Of a stretch of DNA of 64,000 nt, positions 22,742 to 31,168 are shown piece after piece. Both the position numbers and the translations under genes were made by a program. The stretch is taken from the IMG/VR virus record IMGVR_UViG_3300033145_001156, positions 41,623-105,622 of that record; one strand, given 5' to 3'. The stretch's first letter is position 1. Every line of letters starts with the position of its first letter. The stretch is from a virus. The notes below the pieces were generated by a model. It was not told the DNA's origin, did no database searches, and was given only the letters and a program-made list of their open reading frames with translations.

Positions 22742-25700
22742 GAAGCATTTTCTGGCAGGGAGTTCAGGAGCATCCTCTAAATTTGAGTGGAATGAAGAAT
22801 GGCGTGAAATCTCAGCCAGGCGTACTCGCACGTCTAAGACAAAACACCTTCATATCAATGGAAGTCCTACTGGGAAATATGGTTGGCATGGAACCATTGG
22901 TTCAATTCACTATCAGGACGAACAAGGCGATTGGCAAGAGATTGATGCAACGTTACGGCGCATCAATAACCCCCAGCTTGATGGCTGGCTAGTTACCCAA
23001 AACGGCTGGCACTTTGCCCTGGGTAAGCCAGGTGATAAAGACGATGATGGTTGGATAGGCTTCGGTGGTAGACAGGGGGCCAACTGGCTGAAATTCCGTT
23101 TGGATAAAGTCGGCTATCTTCATTGGCCGACTAGAGACTGGCAGGATATTGGCGGTGGTCCAACCCACGACCGTGGCAAGCTCACCCAGCATACTAATAC
23201 CATGACAATCGGGCCAGAAGGAGCCGAGTCCAGTGTCAAAACCACGGGTTATGCTGAATGGACTGACCTTTGGCAAACACCAGACAATGGCGCTATTTCA
23301 GTCAAATGGCGAGTGGACGGAGAAAAGCTCAAAGAGGCTGTTACCGTTAGCCAGACGGCAAGAGAGTGGATTACAAAAAACAGACCTCCTGACACAACCC
23401 CAAGTGAAACTTACTTCGGCTTTGTCTATGAGCTTGATGTAAGCGACATCCCTAAATGGGTTAAGGGCGGTGTTTTACAAGACATTGATGCTGACTTTGA
23501 TGACGATAATAGCACAGCCAGGGTTGAACTACGCGACGCTATGGATAGGCTATTGGCCTTTCTGCCCGTCTCCTACGCTTATAGCCAAGAAGATGAACGT
23601 GGTTACCGAGAGCGCGTTGCCTTGCGCAAGCGGTTCTGGAAAGCTCCTAATGGCAAGCACTACCTCTTGGTAGGTGCGCTCGTTCCTAACTTGGCGAATC
23701 TGCCTGCTGGCGACATCATCTTCGACCCTAGCCCCTACTCAAGTGACGACCCGACAGAGGATGGATTCATTAAATATGAAAGTGGGCCAACCTATACTAG
23801 AGATAATACAGCTGATTATCTTAGATTTGGTGGTTATGGTGAATATACCATGTTTCCAACATGGTATTTTGACTACCGTGCTTATGTTGAGTGGAATATA
23901 ACTGCTCTAGCTGGAGCTACTCTGACGACGAATCCGACATTCAAGTATCAAGGAACGTTTGATAGGACCCTTAATGAAGAGATAAACCCGATTTCAAGTC
24001 AGCCAAGTGAAGCGGAAGATGCAGACCTATACGCTGACATTGCAAGTGGTACAGCTTATGTGGACCCTTGGAACTTTGCTGTTGGCACAGGGCAAGAAGA
24101 TGATTTGGGTTCTTCGGCCAAAACAGACCTCCAAAATGCTATTGATGCTTCACAGTCATGGTTCGCAATTGGTTTACAGGACCCGGTTGCCGAGGGAACG
24201 GGCGATGATGACCTTTCGAGTCGACTTTACTCCGAGAATAAGGACCCCGCCGCCGATCCGCCGCCAACGCTGTATGTAGAGTATGAAGAAGGTTCTTCAT
24301 CATCTTCATCGAGTTCTAGCTCTAGTACCTCCTCAAGCAGCACATCATCAAGTTCTACGTCAAGCTCATCTACCAGCTCAAGCTCTACTTCGTCCTCAAG
24401 CACCAGCTCATCCTCAACTTCGAGTTCCAGCACGAGTAGTAGCATCTCATCATCATCAACGTCGAGTTCTTCTACGTCATCCAGTTCGACATCCAGCAGC
24501 TCAACTTCTTCAAGCTCAACGAGCAGCTCAAGCACGTCTTCAAGTTCAACATCATCGTCAACATCAAGTAGTTCAACTTCTAGCTCTTCGACATCAAGCT
24601 CATCTACGAGCAGCAGCTCTACATCGTCTAGCAGCACGTCCAGTTCATCCACAAGTTCAAGCACGAGTTCATCTTCAACATCCAGCAGCAGTACCTCATC
24701 TTCCAGCACGTCTAGTTCATCAACGAGCTCTTCATCAACATCATCATCAAGCATATCTAGTAGTAGCACTTCGTCAAGCTCTACATCTTCTTCTAGCACA
24801 AGTTCAAGTTCTACATCCAGTTCAAGTACCAGCTCGACGTCATCGAGCACCAGTTCTTCCTCGACGAGCAGCAGTAGTATTAGCTCAAGTAGCACGTCCA
24901 GTTCAAGTACGTCTAGCAGTTCCACGTCTTCTTCGTCAACGAGTTCCACCTCGTCAAGTTCTACTTCTTCGAGTAGCAGCACTTCTTCGTCATCGACCAG
25001 CAGCAGTTCGACATCAAGTAGTTCCACCAGCTCGTCGTCCACGTCCAGCAGCACTTCGAGTTCGTCAACCAGTTCATCCAGCACGTCCAGCTCATCTACG
25101 TCGAGTAGCTCAACGAGCACCTCAAGCAGCAGCACATCCAGCTCATCGACAAGCTCTTCGACGAGTAGCAGCTCAACCTCCTCATCGTCAACGAGTTCTA
25201 GTTCAACCTCGTCGAGTTCCACGAGTTCGTCAACATCGAGCAGCAGCACTTCCTCAAGTTCCACATCTTCTTCGTCGACTAGCTCAAGCAGCACGTCTTC
25301 GAGTTCGACTTCGTCTAGTTCCACTTCGAGCACGAGTAGCAGCTCGACATCGTCTTCGAGCACGTCAAGTTCCTCGACAAGCTCAAGCTCCACGTCTAGC
25401 AGCAGCACTTCAAGCAGTTCTACATCAAGCACGAGTTCGAGCAGCACCTCGTCATCATCGACGAGTTCATCTTCAACCAGCAGCAGCACTTCGTCAAGCT
25501 CCACGTCCAGCTCTTCAACGTCATCCTCATCGACTTCAAGTTCCAGTACTTCATCATCCTCAACGTCCTCTAGCTCTACCAGTAGTACGAGTTCAAGCAG
25601 CACGTCGTCTACTTCGAGTAGTAGCACTTCCAGTTCCAGCACAAGCTCATCTTCGACGTCTAGCAGCTCTACTTCCTCTAGTTCTACATCGAGCAGCAGT

Positions 25701-26273
25701 ACATCTAGTAGTTCCACGTCGTCATCATCTACCAGCTCGTCTACAAGTTCCAGCAGCACATCGTCTAGCAGCACGAGTTCATCTTCCACATCAAGCAGCA
25801 CATCGTCGTCCTCTACGTCATCTAGCAGCACTTCCAGTTCGTCAACGAGTAGCACATCAAGCTCAAGTACAAGCAGTAGTTCAACAAGTTCAAGCAGTAC
25901 TTCATCATCTTCAACTTCCAGCTCCAGCACAAGTTCATCCTCCACGAGTAGCAGTTCCACATCATCAAGTACTTCGTCAAGTTCGACTTCAAGCGGCACG
26001 AGTTCATCTAGCACCAGTTCGTCATCCACCAGCATAAGCAGTTCAAGCTCAAGTTCGTCGTCGTCGTCAAGCAGTTCGAGCTCCTCGTACTCGGTGCCGC
26101 CGATGGAGTGCACGGCGCTGGATGTGGTGTGCGGCGCAACGACGATAACGGCGGTTGACGGTTGCGAGGGACCGATCACGACATGCATGTGCAGCGCAAC
26201 GGCGGTTGACGGTTGTGAGGGACCGATCGTGACATGCGCGTCCGGCGAGATAGAGGTAGAAGTATACGAGTAA
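22734..26273 (+). CDS. Mucin-like virion protein with about 598-residue Ser/Thr tract
   Basis: TTG 22734 (or GTG 22680) to 26273, about 1180 residues. Residues 1-520: a globular part with RTSKTKHLHING and GSIHYQDEQGDWQEID, resembling large structural proteins of phages (RTSKT...VHYKDE..W.EID types). Then (24294-26087) an unbroken Ser/Thr tract built on TSSSS pentads with rare TSSS/TSS units and a few Ile/Gly. The C-terminal 60 residues hold two copies of TAVDGCEGPI-x-TC and are Cys-rich. I infer a stalk-like, surface-exposed virion fibre or adhesin, probably O-glycosylated. The globular part is AT-richer than flanking genes. Confidence 0.75.
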   Translation: MAKKHFLAGSSGASSKFEWNEEWREISARRTRTSKTKHLHINGSPTGKYGWHGTIGSIHYQDEQGDWQEIDATLRRINNPQLDGWLVTQNGWHFALGKPGDKDDDGWIGFGGRQGANWLKFRLDKVGYLHWPTRDWQDIGGGPTHDRGKLTQHTNTMTIGPEGAESSVKTTGYAEWTDLWQTPDNGAISVKWRVDGEKLKEAVTVSQTAREWITKNRPPDTTPSETYFGFVYELDVSDIPKWVKGGVLQDIDADFDDDNSTARVELRDAMDRLLAFLPVSYAYSQEDERGYRERVALRKRFWKAPNGKHYLLVGALVPNLANLPAGDIIFDPSPYSSDDPTEDGFIKYESGPTYTRDNTADYLRFGGYGEYTMFPTWYFDYRAYVEWNITALAGATLTTNPTFKYQGTFDRTLNEEINPISSQPSEAEDADLYADIASGTAYVDPWNFAVGTGQEDDLGSSAKTDLQNAIDASQSWFAIGLQDPVAEGTGDDDLSSRLYSENKDPAADPPPTLYVEYEEGSSSSSSSSSSSTSSSSTSSSSTSSSSTSSSSTSSSSTSSSSTSSSSTSSSISSSSTSSSSTSSSSTSSSSTSSSSTSSSSTSSSSTSSSTSSSSTSSSSTSSSSTSSSSTSSSSTSSSSTSSSTSSSSTSSSSTSSSSTSSSSTSSSSTSSSSISSSSTSSSSTSSSSTSSSSTSSSSTSSTSSSTSSSSTSSSSISSSSTSSSSTSSSSTSSSSTSSTSSSSTSSSSSTSSSSTSSSSTSSSSTSSSSTSSSTSSSSTSSSSTSSSSTSSSSTSTSSSSTSSSSTSSSTSSSSTSSSSTSSSSTSSSSTSSSTSSSSTSSSSTSSSSTSSSSTSSSSTSSSSTSSTSSSSTSSSSTSSSSTSSSSTSSSSTSSSSTSSTSSSSTSSSSTSSSSTSSSTSSSSTSSSSTSSSSTSSSSTSSSSTSSSSTSSTSSSSTSSTSSSSTSSSSTSSSSTSSSSTSSSSTSSSSTSSSSTSSSSTSSSTSSSSTSSSSTSSSSTSSSTSSSSTSSSSTSSSSTSSTSSSSTSSSSTSSSSTSSSSTSSSSTSSSSTSSSSTSSSTSSSSTSSGTSSSSTSSSSTSISSSSSSSSSSSSSSSSSYSVPPMECTALDVVCGATTITAVDGCEGPITTCMCSATAVDGCEGPIVTCASGEIEVEVYE
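24294..26087 (+). repeat. Ser/Thr low-complexity tract, protein-level repeat with scrambled codons
   Basis: 598 codons, nearly all Ser or Thr, period mostly 5 residues (15 bp). All six Ser codons and all four Thr codons are mixed almost at random, so there is no long exact DNA repeat although the protein is monotonous. Confidence 0.9.
26148..26237 (+). repeat. 39-bp direct repeat pair at the C-terminus of the Ser/Thr protein
   Basis: 26148-26186 and 26199-26237 differ at three bases only and encode TAVDGCEGPITTC and TAVDGCEGPIVTC. Recent duplication, in contrast to the codon-scrambled tract just before it. Confidence 0.8.
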
Positions 26274-26283
26274 AGGAGGTACG

Positions 26284-26568
26284 GTGGCGCAATACAGTGT
26301 AGGGGATTTGGTGAATTGCAGGGCCACGTTCACCGAGGGCGGGGTCGACGTGGACCCGATGACCATCGAGATGCACGTCCGGGTGCCGGACGGGACGGTG
26401 GACATCTACACACATGCTGGCGGGACCGTCACCCGGACAGCGGTGGGGGTCTACGAGTCAGAGTTCGAGGTCACCCAGTTCGGTGTCTACCACTACAAGT
26501 GGGTGTCGACCGGACCGGGTCAGGCCGCCGCCGAGATGGGGTTCCAGACGTTCTACACATCGTTCTGA
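26284..26568 (+). CDS. Ig-like small structural protein, 94 aa
   Basis: GTG 26284 with AAGGAGGTAC upstream. Beta-rich, reading like the single Ig-like domain proteins of phage heads: VGDLVNCRATFTEGG...VDPMTIEMHVRVPDG near the start and GVYHYKWVSTGPGQAA near the end. Probably a virion decoration or connector-associated protein. Follows the Ser/Thr protein by 10 bp. Confidence 0.6.
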   Translation: MAQYSVGDLVNCRATFTEGGVDVDPMTIEMHVRVPDGTVDIYTHAGGTVTRTAVGVYESEFEVTQFGVYHYKWVSTGPGQAAAEMGFQTFYTSF

Positions 26569-26582
26569 GGAGACGGGCGGGT

Positions 26583-26612
26583 TTGCCATCGTCGGCGTAG
26601 GTGTGGTATAAT
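26583..26612 (+). promoter_or_regulatory. Sigma-70 promoter, TTGCCA-18-TATAAT
   Basis: -35 at 26583-26588, -10 at 26607-26612, 18-bp spacer. Predicted start near 26619, about 11 nt before portal ATG 26630, so the leader is essentially the GAGGTGAT Shine-Dalgarno. Confidence 0.7.
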
Positions 26613-26629
26613 AGGGGAACGAGGTGATC

Positions 26630-28198
26630 ATGGGGATCAGGGAGAAGTTGGCTGGCAGGATAGCGCCGGACCTAGTGGCGACGATAGGTACGCAGTCAGA
26701 ACTATTGGAGTCGCAGGGCCAGCAGATAGAGTGGCTGGCGAGAGAAGCAGCTAGAAACAGCAAGTTGCGTGAGCGATTAGCAAGCTGGGAGCTCTTTGAA
26801 GAAGATATTGGGTGGGAGAGGCTGGGGCCCAGCGGCGACCTAGACATGCCGGAGAGCACGAGGCAGTTCAAGGTGAGGCGGTCGCGGATCCTCTACAGGA
26901 GCGACCCGAACGCGCTGAGGATCGTCCAGCTCTACACCGACTACGTGGTGGGGGACGGGCTGTCGATCAAGGCCGCGAACGAGGACGTCCAGGTGATAGT
27001 GGACTTGTTCCTGGGCGACAGGAAGAACAAGAAGCTGTTCAGCTCGCAGGGGCAGCGGGGATTCTCCAACAGGCTGCTGGTGGACGGGGAGACGTTCCCC
27101 GTCTACTTCCGCCCGACGGGGAAGAAGCGGGACGGTATCATCAAGGTCAGGCGGGTGTCCTCCCTGCAGATCGTCGAGATACTGACCGACCCGGAGGACG
27201 AGCTGACCCCGCTGTGGTACCTGAGGCAGTGGAACGAGGGGGCCGAGACCAAGCACCTGTGGTACGCCGACAGGGACGCCACGGGCGAGGACTTGAAGAA
27301 GGTCGAAGAGTTCAGGGGGTACGAGCAGTCCGGCCTGAATGTGAGGATGTCGCAGGTGGTGTTCCACGCGCTGGGGACGAGGGGGCAGGGCTTGCTGTTC
27401 ACCATCCTGGACTGGCTGAACGAGTTCAAGCTGTTCATGGAGAGGCGGGCGACCATCATGGCCGCGCTGGCCCTGTTCGCGTGGAAGACGAAGACGACCG
27501 GGACCCCCAAGGAGGCCGAGCTGCTGAAGGCCATGTGGGGCACGGAGATAGACGACGTGAGGATGCCGCCCGCCTTCGCGGGGGCGAGGCTGATAGAGAC
27601 CGAGGGGGCGGACACCGTCCCGATCAAGACTGACACCGGGGCGTCCGCCGCGCAGGTGGACGGCACGATGCTGTTCCAGCAGATATGCGTGGGGTCGGGG
27701 ATACCCCCGCACATGCTCGCGCGCGGGGAGTACTGGAGGATGGCGACGGCCACCGCCCTCGACTGGACGCTGGAGAGGCAGTTCAAGGCGTACCAGTCCC
27801 TGCTGAGGGGATACTACAACGACGCAGTGCGCTACCAGCTGGAGTTCTCCGCCAACGCAGGCGCGAAGATGCCGAAGGACGAGGCCGAGTGGGCGCTCGA
27901 CCTGGACTTCCCGCCGCTGACCAGGGAGAAGACGAAGGACATGCTGGAGGCGCTGGCGATAGGCAGCGAGCTGGGGGTCCCCGCCGACGAGATCCTGTAC
28001 AAGGCGCTGGTGGCGCTGGGGGTCGACAACCCGTCCGACATCGTGCAGCAGATGGAGAAGGGCGAGGTGGAAGAGGCCGAGGCCGCCATCGCGGGGTCGA
28101 TCGAGGGCCGCGAGGAGGAGATCATCGAGTCGCTGACGCACTTCGCCAGGATGCTGAGGGACGACAGCATGATGGAGGCGTCCCTGGAGGAAGATTAG
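26630..28198 (+). CDS. Portal protein
   Basis: Dodecameric vertex ring through which DNA is packaged and ejected. 522 residues. Visible family features: an N-terminal charged helix, RRSRILYRSDPNALRIVQLYTDYVVGDG in the clip/wing region, SSLQIVEILTDPED, and the well-conserved GSGIPPHMLARGEYWRMATATA stem-helix region (about residues 365-386) followed by a long helix. ATG 26630 is chosen for the GAGGTGAT spacing. It has its own promoter and overlaps no other gene upstream. Confidence 0.88.
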   Translation: MGIREKLAGRIAPDLVATIGTQSELLESQGQQIEWLAREAARNSKLRERLASWELFEEDIGWERLGPSGDLDMPESTRQFKVRRSRILYRSDPNALRIVQLYTDYVVGDGLSIKAANEDVQVIVDLFLGDRKNKKLFSSQGQRGFSNRLLVDGETFPVYFRPTGKKRDGIIKVRRVSSLQIVEILTDPEDELTPLWYLRQWNEGAETKHLWYADRDATGEDLKKVEEFRGYEQSGLNVRMSQVVFHALGTRGQGLLFTILDWLNEFKLFMERRATIMAALALFAWKTKTTGTPKEAELLKAMWGTEIDDVRMPPAFAGARLIETEGADTVPIKTDTGASAAQVDGTMLFQQICVGSGIPPHMLARGEYWRMATATALDWTLERQFKAYQSLLRGYYNDAVRYQLEFSANAGAKMPKDEAEWALDLDFPPLTREKTKDMLEALAIGSELGVPADEILYKALVALGVDNPSDIVQQMEKGEVEEAEAAIAGSIEGREEEIIESLTHFARMLRDDSMMEASLEED

Positions 28199-28429
28199 AT
28201 GATCGGCTACATCCCGTGTTACGACAAGATGAGTGACGATGCGGTGGTCGAGAAATATCTCAGGGTCGATACCGACAAACTATGGGCCGGGATGACTGAT
28301 GATGAGTTCTGGGCTACGACGAGATGGGTGCTGCCAGGACTTTGCGCAAAGCGCAAGAAAAGAGATTTAGGTGGCCTTACGAGCTGCCGGAAAGGGACGG
28401 GGGATGACTTGCATCATTGGGTTGGCTGA
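28199..28429 (+). CDS. Hypothetical protein, 76 aa
   Basis: Starts directly after the portal stop. Acidic first 48 residues (DAVVEKYLRVDTDKLWAGM), then a basic stretch (LCAKRKKRDLGG) read across a palindrome copy, and finally codons overlapping the next gene. The functional part probably ends near the palindrome. Unknown. Confidence 0.45.
   Translation: MIGYIPCYDKMSDDAVVEKYLRVDTDKLWAGMTDDEFWATTRWVLPGLCAKRKKRDLGGLTSCRKGTGDDLHHWVG
28340..28351 (+). repeat. CTTTGCGCAAAG palindrome, exact copy 6
   Basis: Preceded by GGA and followed by CGCAAGAAAAG, nearly the same flanks as the 2541 copy 26 kb away. Inside the 28199 ORF; next start 52 bp downstream. Confidence 0.88.
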
Positions 28430-28940
28430 AGGCGGCAAGGTGTGGATCGGGGGCGATTCTGCCAGCAGTGATGGTAGTTGGATAGTCAGGGCCACCGCGA
28501 TCGAGAAGGTGTTCCAGTGCCCACCGTTCCTCCTTGGGTGTGAGACGTCGTTTCGGATGATGCAGATCCTGCGCTATCATCTCGGGGATCTGCCTGAACA
28601 AGGTGAGTCAAATACCACAGCGTATATGGTCAAGACGTTCGTGGAGCGCATCAGACGGATATTCAAGGAGCACGGTTTCGCCAAAATTGAGGACAGCAAG
28701 GAAGAGGGCGGCCAGTTCTTCGTGGGGTATAACGGTTGGTTATACCTGATCGGCTCCGACTTCCAGGTCAACAGCTACCGGGACGGGCTGGACGCGATAG
28801 GGAGTGGGGCAAACCTCGCGCTGGGGGCCATGAAGGCGTTGGACTTTCTGCCGCCGAGGGAGCGCGTCGAGAGGGCATTGGAGGTCGCGGCGTACTTCAG
28901 CGGGGGCGTGATGCCGCCGTTCACAGTATTGGAGGGATAG
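28404..28940 (+). CDS. Proteasome/HslV-like Ntn hydrolase
   Basis: ATG 28404 places Thr as residue 2, so removal of Met would expose an N-terminal Thr nucleophile (TCIIGL). The following GGDSAS puts Asp at 17 and the IEKVF Lys at 34 in mature numbering, close to Thr1/Asp17/Lys33 of proteasome beta subunits and HslV. FLLGCETSFRMMQIL and QFFVGYNGWLYLIGSDFQ match phage and prophage members I know by pattern. No dedicated unfoldase is visible. Between portal and MuF-like genes, it may process or regulate head-assembly proteins (inference). Confidence 0.78.
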   Translation: MTCIIGLAEGGKVWIGGDSASSDGSWIVRATAIEKVFQCPPFLLGCETSFRMMQILRYHLGDLPEQGESNTTAYMVKTFVERIRRIFKEHGFAKIEDSKEEGGQFFVGYNGWLYLIGSDFQVNSYRDGLDAIGSGANLALGAMKALDFLPPRERVERALEVAAYFSGGVMPPFTVLEG

Positions 28941-28941
28941 A

Positions 28942-29331
28942 ATGTATGAAGTAGATAAGAAGATGTTCGAGCAGTTGGCTGCCCTAGAGCACGACCGGTG
29001 GTCGAGGTGGATGAAGTACATGTTTGCTAACCTGACAATGGAGAACCTGGTGCGGTGGAAGCGGCAGATGGACACGCATTACAGGAATTTGTCAGAAGCT
29101 GAGAAGGAGAGCGACAGGAAGGAAGTGCGTCGGACTTTGGAGATTCTAAAGACAGATGTTGTGCGTAAATGGGAACCGTGGATGTCTGAGGGAGAATATT
29201 GTGCTAGTTGTGGCGGGTACACTTCAGAACCCTGTTTTCATGAGGGCAAGCCGTATTGTAGGGGCCACTTGCCTGGGACCAAAGAGGAGGAAGAACGACA
29301 CAAGGCGTATTTTGAGGGGCGGGAGGGATGA
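28942..29331 (+). CDS. Conserved small protein, EHDRW motif, 129 aa
   Basis: FEQLAALEHDRWSRWMKYMFAN at the N-terminus, with RW-x-RQM and YRNLSEAEKESDR, is a recurring pattern in phage and bacterial proteins of unknown role (RyR-like domains share E-H-x-x-W). The C-terminal half adds CASCGGYTSEPC...YCRGH, a zinc site. Confidence 0.6.
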   Translation: MYEVDKKMFEQLAALEHDRWSRWMKYMFANLTMENLVRWKRQMDTHYRNLSEAEKESDRKEVRRTLEILKTDVVRKWEPWMSEGEYCASCGGYTSEPCFHEGKPYCRGHLPGTKEEEERHKAYFEGREG

Positions 29332-29543
29332 TGAGCATCACTGCCGTGGATGAGGGTTGCAGGTATTGCGGGGGCTACCACGCAGGAACGTGCCTGATGA
29401 TCGAGGAGATTGAGTACTATCCCGACGGCTCGGTCAAGAGGGTGAAGCTGCGGCCTCAATTCGGGGGAGTTTATCACAGTGGACCAGAGGTGAACGTGAC
29501 GTGGGTGTCAGATGACGTTGCCGAGGAGGACTCTGATGGCTAG
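29328..29543 (+). CDS. Small Cys/His protein, 71 aa
   Basis: CRYCGGYHAGTC followed by MIEEIEYYPDGSVKRVKL is a pattern I recognise from many small phage proteins of unknown function. ATGA overlap with the preceding stop. Confidence 0.6.
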   Translation: MMSITAVDEGCRYCGGYHAGTCLMIEEIEYYPDGSVKRVKLRPQFGGVYHSGPEVNVTWVSDDVAEEDSDG

Positions 29544-29652
29544 AGACTGGGTTCCGGCGGCGTTCTACATCGCGGGGGGGATCGCCATCTTGACAGGTGT
29601 CGGGCTGATTCTCATGGGAATAGCATACAGGGTGCGATACCTATGTACGTGA
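29536..29652 (+). CDS. 38-aa membrane peptide
   Basis: MARDWVPAAFYIAGGIAILTG...: about 22 hydrophobic residues, basic tail (YRVRYLCT). GAGGAGGACTCTG upstream; overlaps both neighbouring genes. A holin-like role is possible only by size. Confidence 0.45.
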   Translation: MARDWVPAAFYIAGGIAILTGVGLILMGIAYRVRYLCT

Positions 29653-29984
29653 TCGTGTATTGCGGGTACGAGGGACTGGACAGGGTGCTGTGGGCCGGGG
29701 AGGAGGGGGCCGGGGAAGCCTGCCTCCGCATCCGGAAGCGCATCGTCGACAACCTGGAGCGTGTCGGCCTTCCCCCGAGGCCTGATGAAGACGACGAGGG
29801 CTGGAGCGCCGCACTGGACGAATGGTACGAGATGAAGGAGAAGGTCCGGGATATCATGAGCTGGCCCTGGTGGAGCATGGATGATCCCGACAGGGTGTGC
29901 GTGATGAAGGACGTCGGGGACTTCGAGTACAGGTGCTGCTGCGAGGAGCTGGGTGTCGGGACGGAGAAGGAGTGGCTGTATTGA
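29643..29984 (+). CDS. Hypothetical protein, 113 aa
   Basis: Unknown. Compact alpha/beta start (MYVIVYCGYEGLDRVLWAGEE) reminiscent of small actinophage proteins, then Trp-rich helices and a CCCEELG cluster. Overlaps the MuF-like gene by 4 bp. Confidence 0.5.
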   Translation: MYVIVYCGYEGLDRVLWAGEEGAGEACLRIRKRIVDNLERVGLPPRPDEDDEGWSAALDEWYEMKEKVRDIMSWPWWSMDDPDRVCVMKDVGDFEYRCCCEELGVGTEKEWLY

Positions 29985-30775
29985 GCAAGATCGAGGCGTT
30001 GATCAGGCTGCTGGAGGACGTGAGGTACAGGAGCAGGTACCGCAAGTCCACCGACCGGTACAAGACCGAGCTCCAGAAGACCTACGAGGAGTGGTACAGG
30101 GGACTCGCCAAGGACCTAGAGAAGGAGGAGAGCGAGGTCAAGCGCCGCAAGCTATCTGAGGCGGCTCTGCTCGTGCTCCTGATGGATCTCAAGAAGTTGG
30201 GCAGGGAGCGGCTGGAAGAGGCATACATGCAGTCTATAGAGGCCGTCGACATAACGCCAGAGATGGTGGACGAGATGGAGTTCATCATCGCCAGCAACGA
30301 CGAGTACCTGGAAGACTCCCTGATGCCCGCCCTCAGGGAGAGGATCGAGAAGAACGTCACGTCCGAGATATGGTTCGCCGGGCTAGCCGCCATACTGGGG
30401 ACGTTCACGGGGTTCACCGCGAGGGTCGGGCTGTACGCAGGAGCGTATTGGAACGCGATATGGAAAGGGGCCGCACAGAAACATAAAGTTCAGAATCGCG
30501 AGGAATGGCAGGTGCTCTGGCTAAAAGATCCCAGGGCTCAGCATTGTAAAAGTTGTTTGGAGTTCGCTGGAGCCTATGTCCATTATGATGCGATGCTAGT
30601 AGTGACTGGCGGGGCGACACCGTCGCATTTGGTTGACTGTAATGGTAACTGCCGATGTCTGCTCCTGACACGTTCCGGCCCTGAGATGGACTGGGTCGTG
30701 ATGGGTTCCGGGGGCGTCACGGAGAGCATGAGGGAGAAGAGAGAGGAGATAACGTGGCAGAGTGGCGCAAGGTAG
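29981..30775 (+). CDS. MuF-like minor head protein
   Basis: TTG 29981 (AAGGAG upstream, ATTGA overlap). 264 residues: a long N-terminal coiled helix (1-110), a short hydrophobic stretch (WFAGLAAILGTFTGFTARVG, 131-150), then a C-terminal DPRAQHCKSCLEF (183-195) and CNGNCRC, the Cys pattern found in head-morphogenesis proteins of the Mu gpF/SPP1 gp7 type. Probably sits at the portal vertex and may be ejected. From about 30480 to 30620 codon use turns AT-rich. Confidence 0.72.
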   Translation: MSKIEALIRLLEDVRYRSRYRKSTDRYKTELQKTYEEWYRGLAKDLEKEESEVKRRKLSEAALLVLLMDLKKLGRERLEEAYMQSIEAVDITPEMVDEMEFIIASNDEYLEDSLMPALRERIEKNVTSEIWFAGLAAILGTFTGFTARVGLYAGAYWNAIWKGAAQKHKVQNREEWQVLWLKDPRAQHCKSCLEFAGAYVHYDAMLVVTGGATPSHLVDCNGNCRCLLLTRSGPEMDWVVMGSGGVTESMREKREEITWQSGAR

Positions 30776-31167
30776 AAGAGTTCGCGGACGACCTGGCTGA
30801 GCGCATATACGCATTGGAGGCGCTCCAGGCCGTGCTGCCGATGAGCGACGAAGAGTTCCTGGAGATGGGGCGCAGGCTACAACGGGCCATCGATCGAGAG
30901 TATCAAAAGGTAACTGGCCAATACATAGTCTCCGACCATCTCAAGCTCCACCGGTTCAGGCTGGAGCTGGACGTGGAGGGCGACTGGGGCCTGCTGGCTA
31001 GGGGAATCGTCAGGATGATCCTGGACTGGGAAGCAGGGCTGAGTTGCGAGCCTGCTGCCCTGGAGGGCTACGGGACGCCTTCGCTCATGCTCCGCGTTCC
31101 CGACACGGGGGAGACGAGGATGGGCTGCAGGATCAAGGTGCGTCACTATTATGGGCTGAGGACATAA
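30754..31167 (+). CDS. Hypothetical protein, 137 aa
   Basis: Unknown. GTG 30754 within the end of the MuF-like gene. Acidic helical N-terminus, a central hydrophobic-charged segment and a beta-rich end (LMLRVPDTGETRMGC). No family recognised. Confidence 0.5.
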   Translation: MAEWRKVEEFADDLAERIYALEALQAVLPMSDEEFLEMGRRLQRAIDREYQKVTGQYIVSDHLKLHRFRLELDVEGDWGLLARGIVRMILDWEAGLSCEPAALEGYGTPSLMLRVPDTGETRMGCRIKVRHYYGLRT

Positions 31168-31168
31168 C

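Noticed and set aside
24283-26037. 584-codon + strand ORF in another frame (Arg/Ala/His/Gln/Pro-rich)
   Set aside because: Frame shadow of the same tract; composition is only a shifted reading of Ser/Thr codons.
24294-26087. CRISPR-like or tandem DNA repeat array
   Set aside because: The period exists at protein level only; DNA units are not conserved and there are no spacers.
24227-26188. 653-codon ORF on the minus strand across the Ser/Thr tract (Glu/Asp/Leu/Val only)
   Set aside because: Complement of Ser/Thr codons rarely gives stops, so a long acidic shadow is automatic. No ribosome site or sensible protein.
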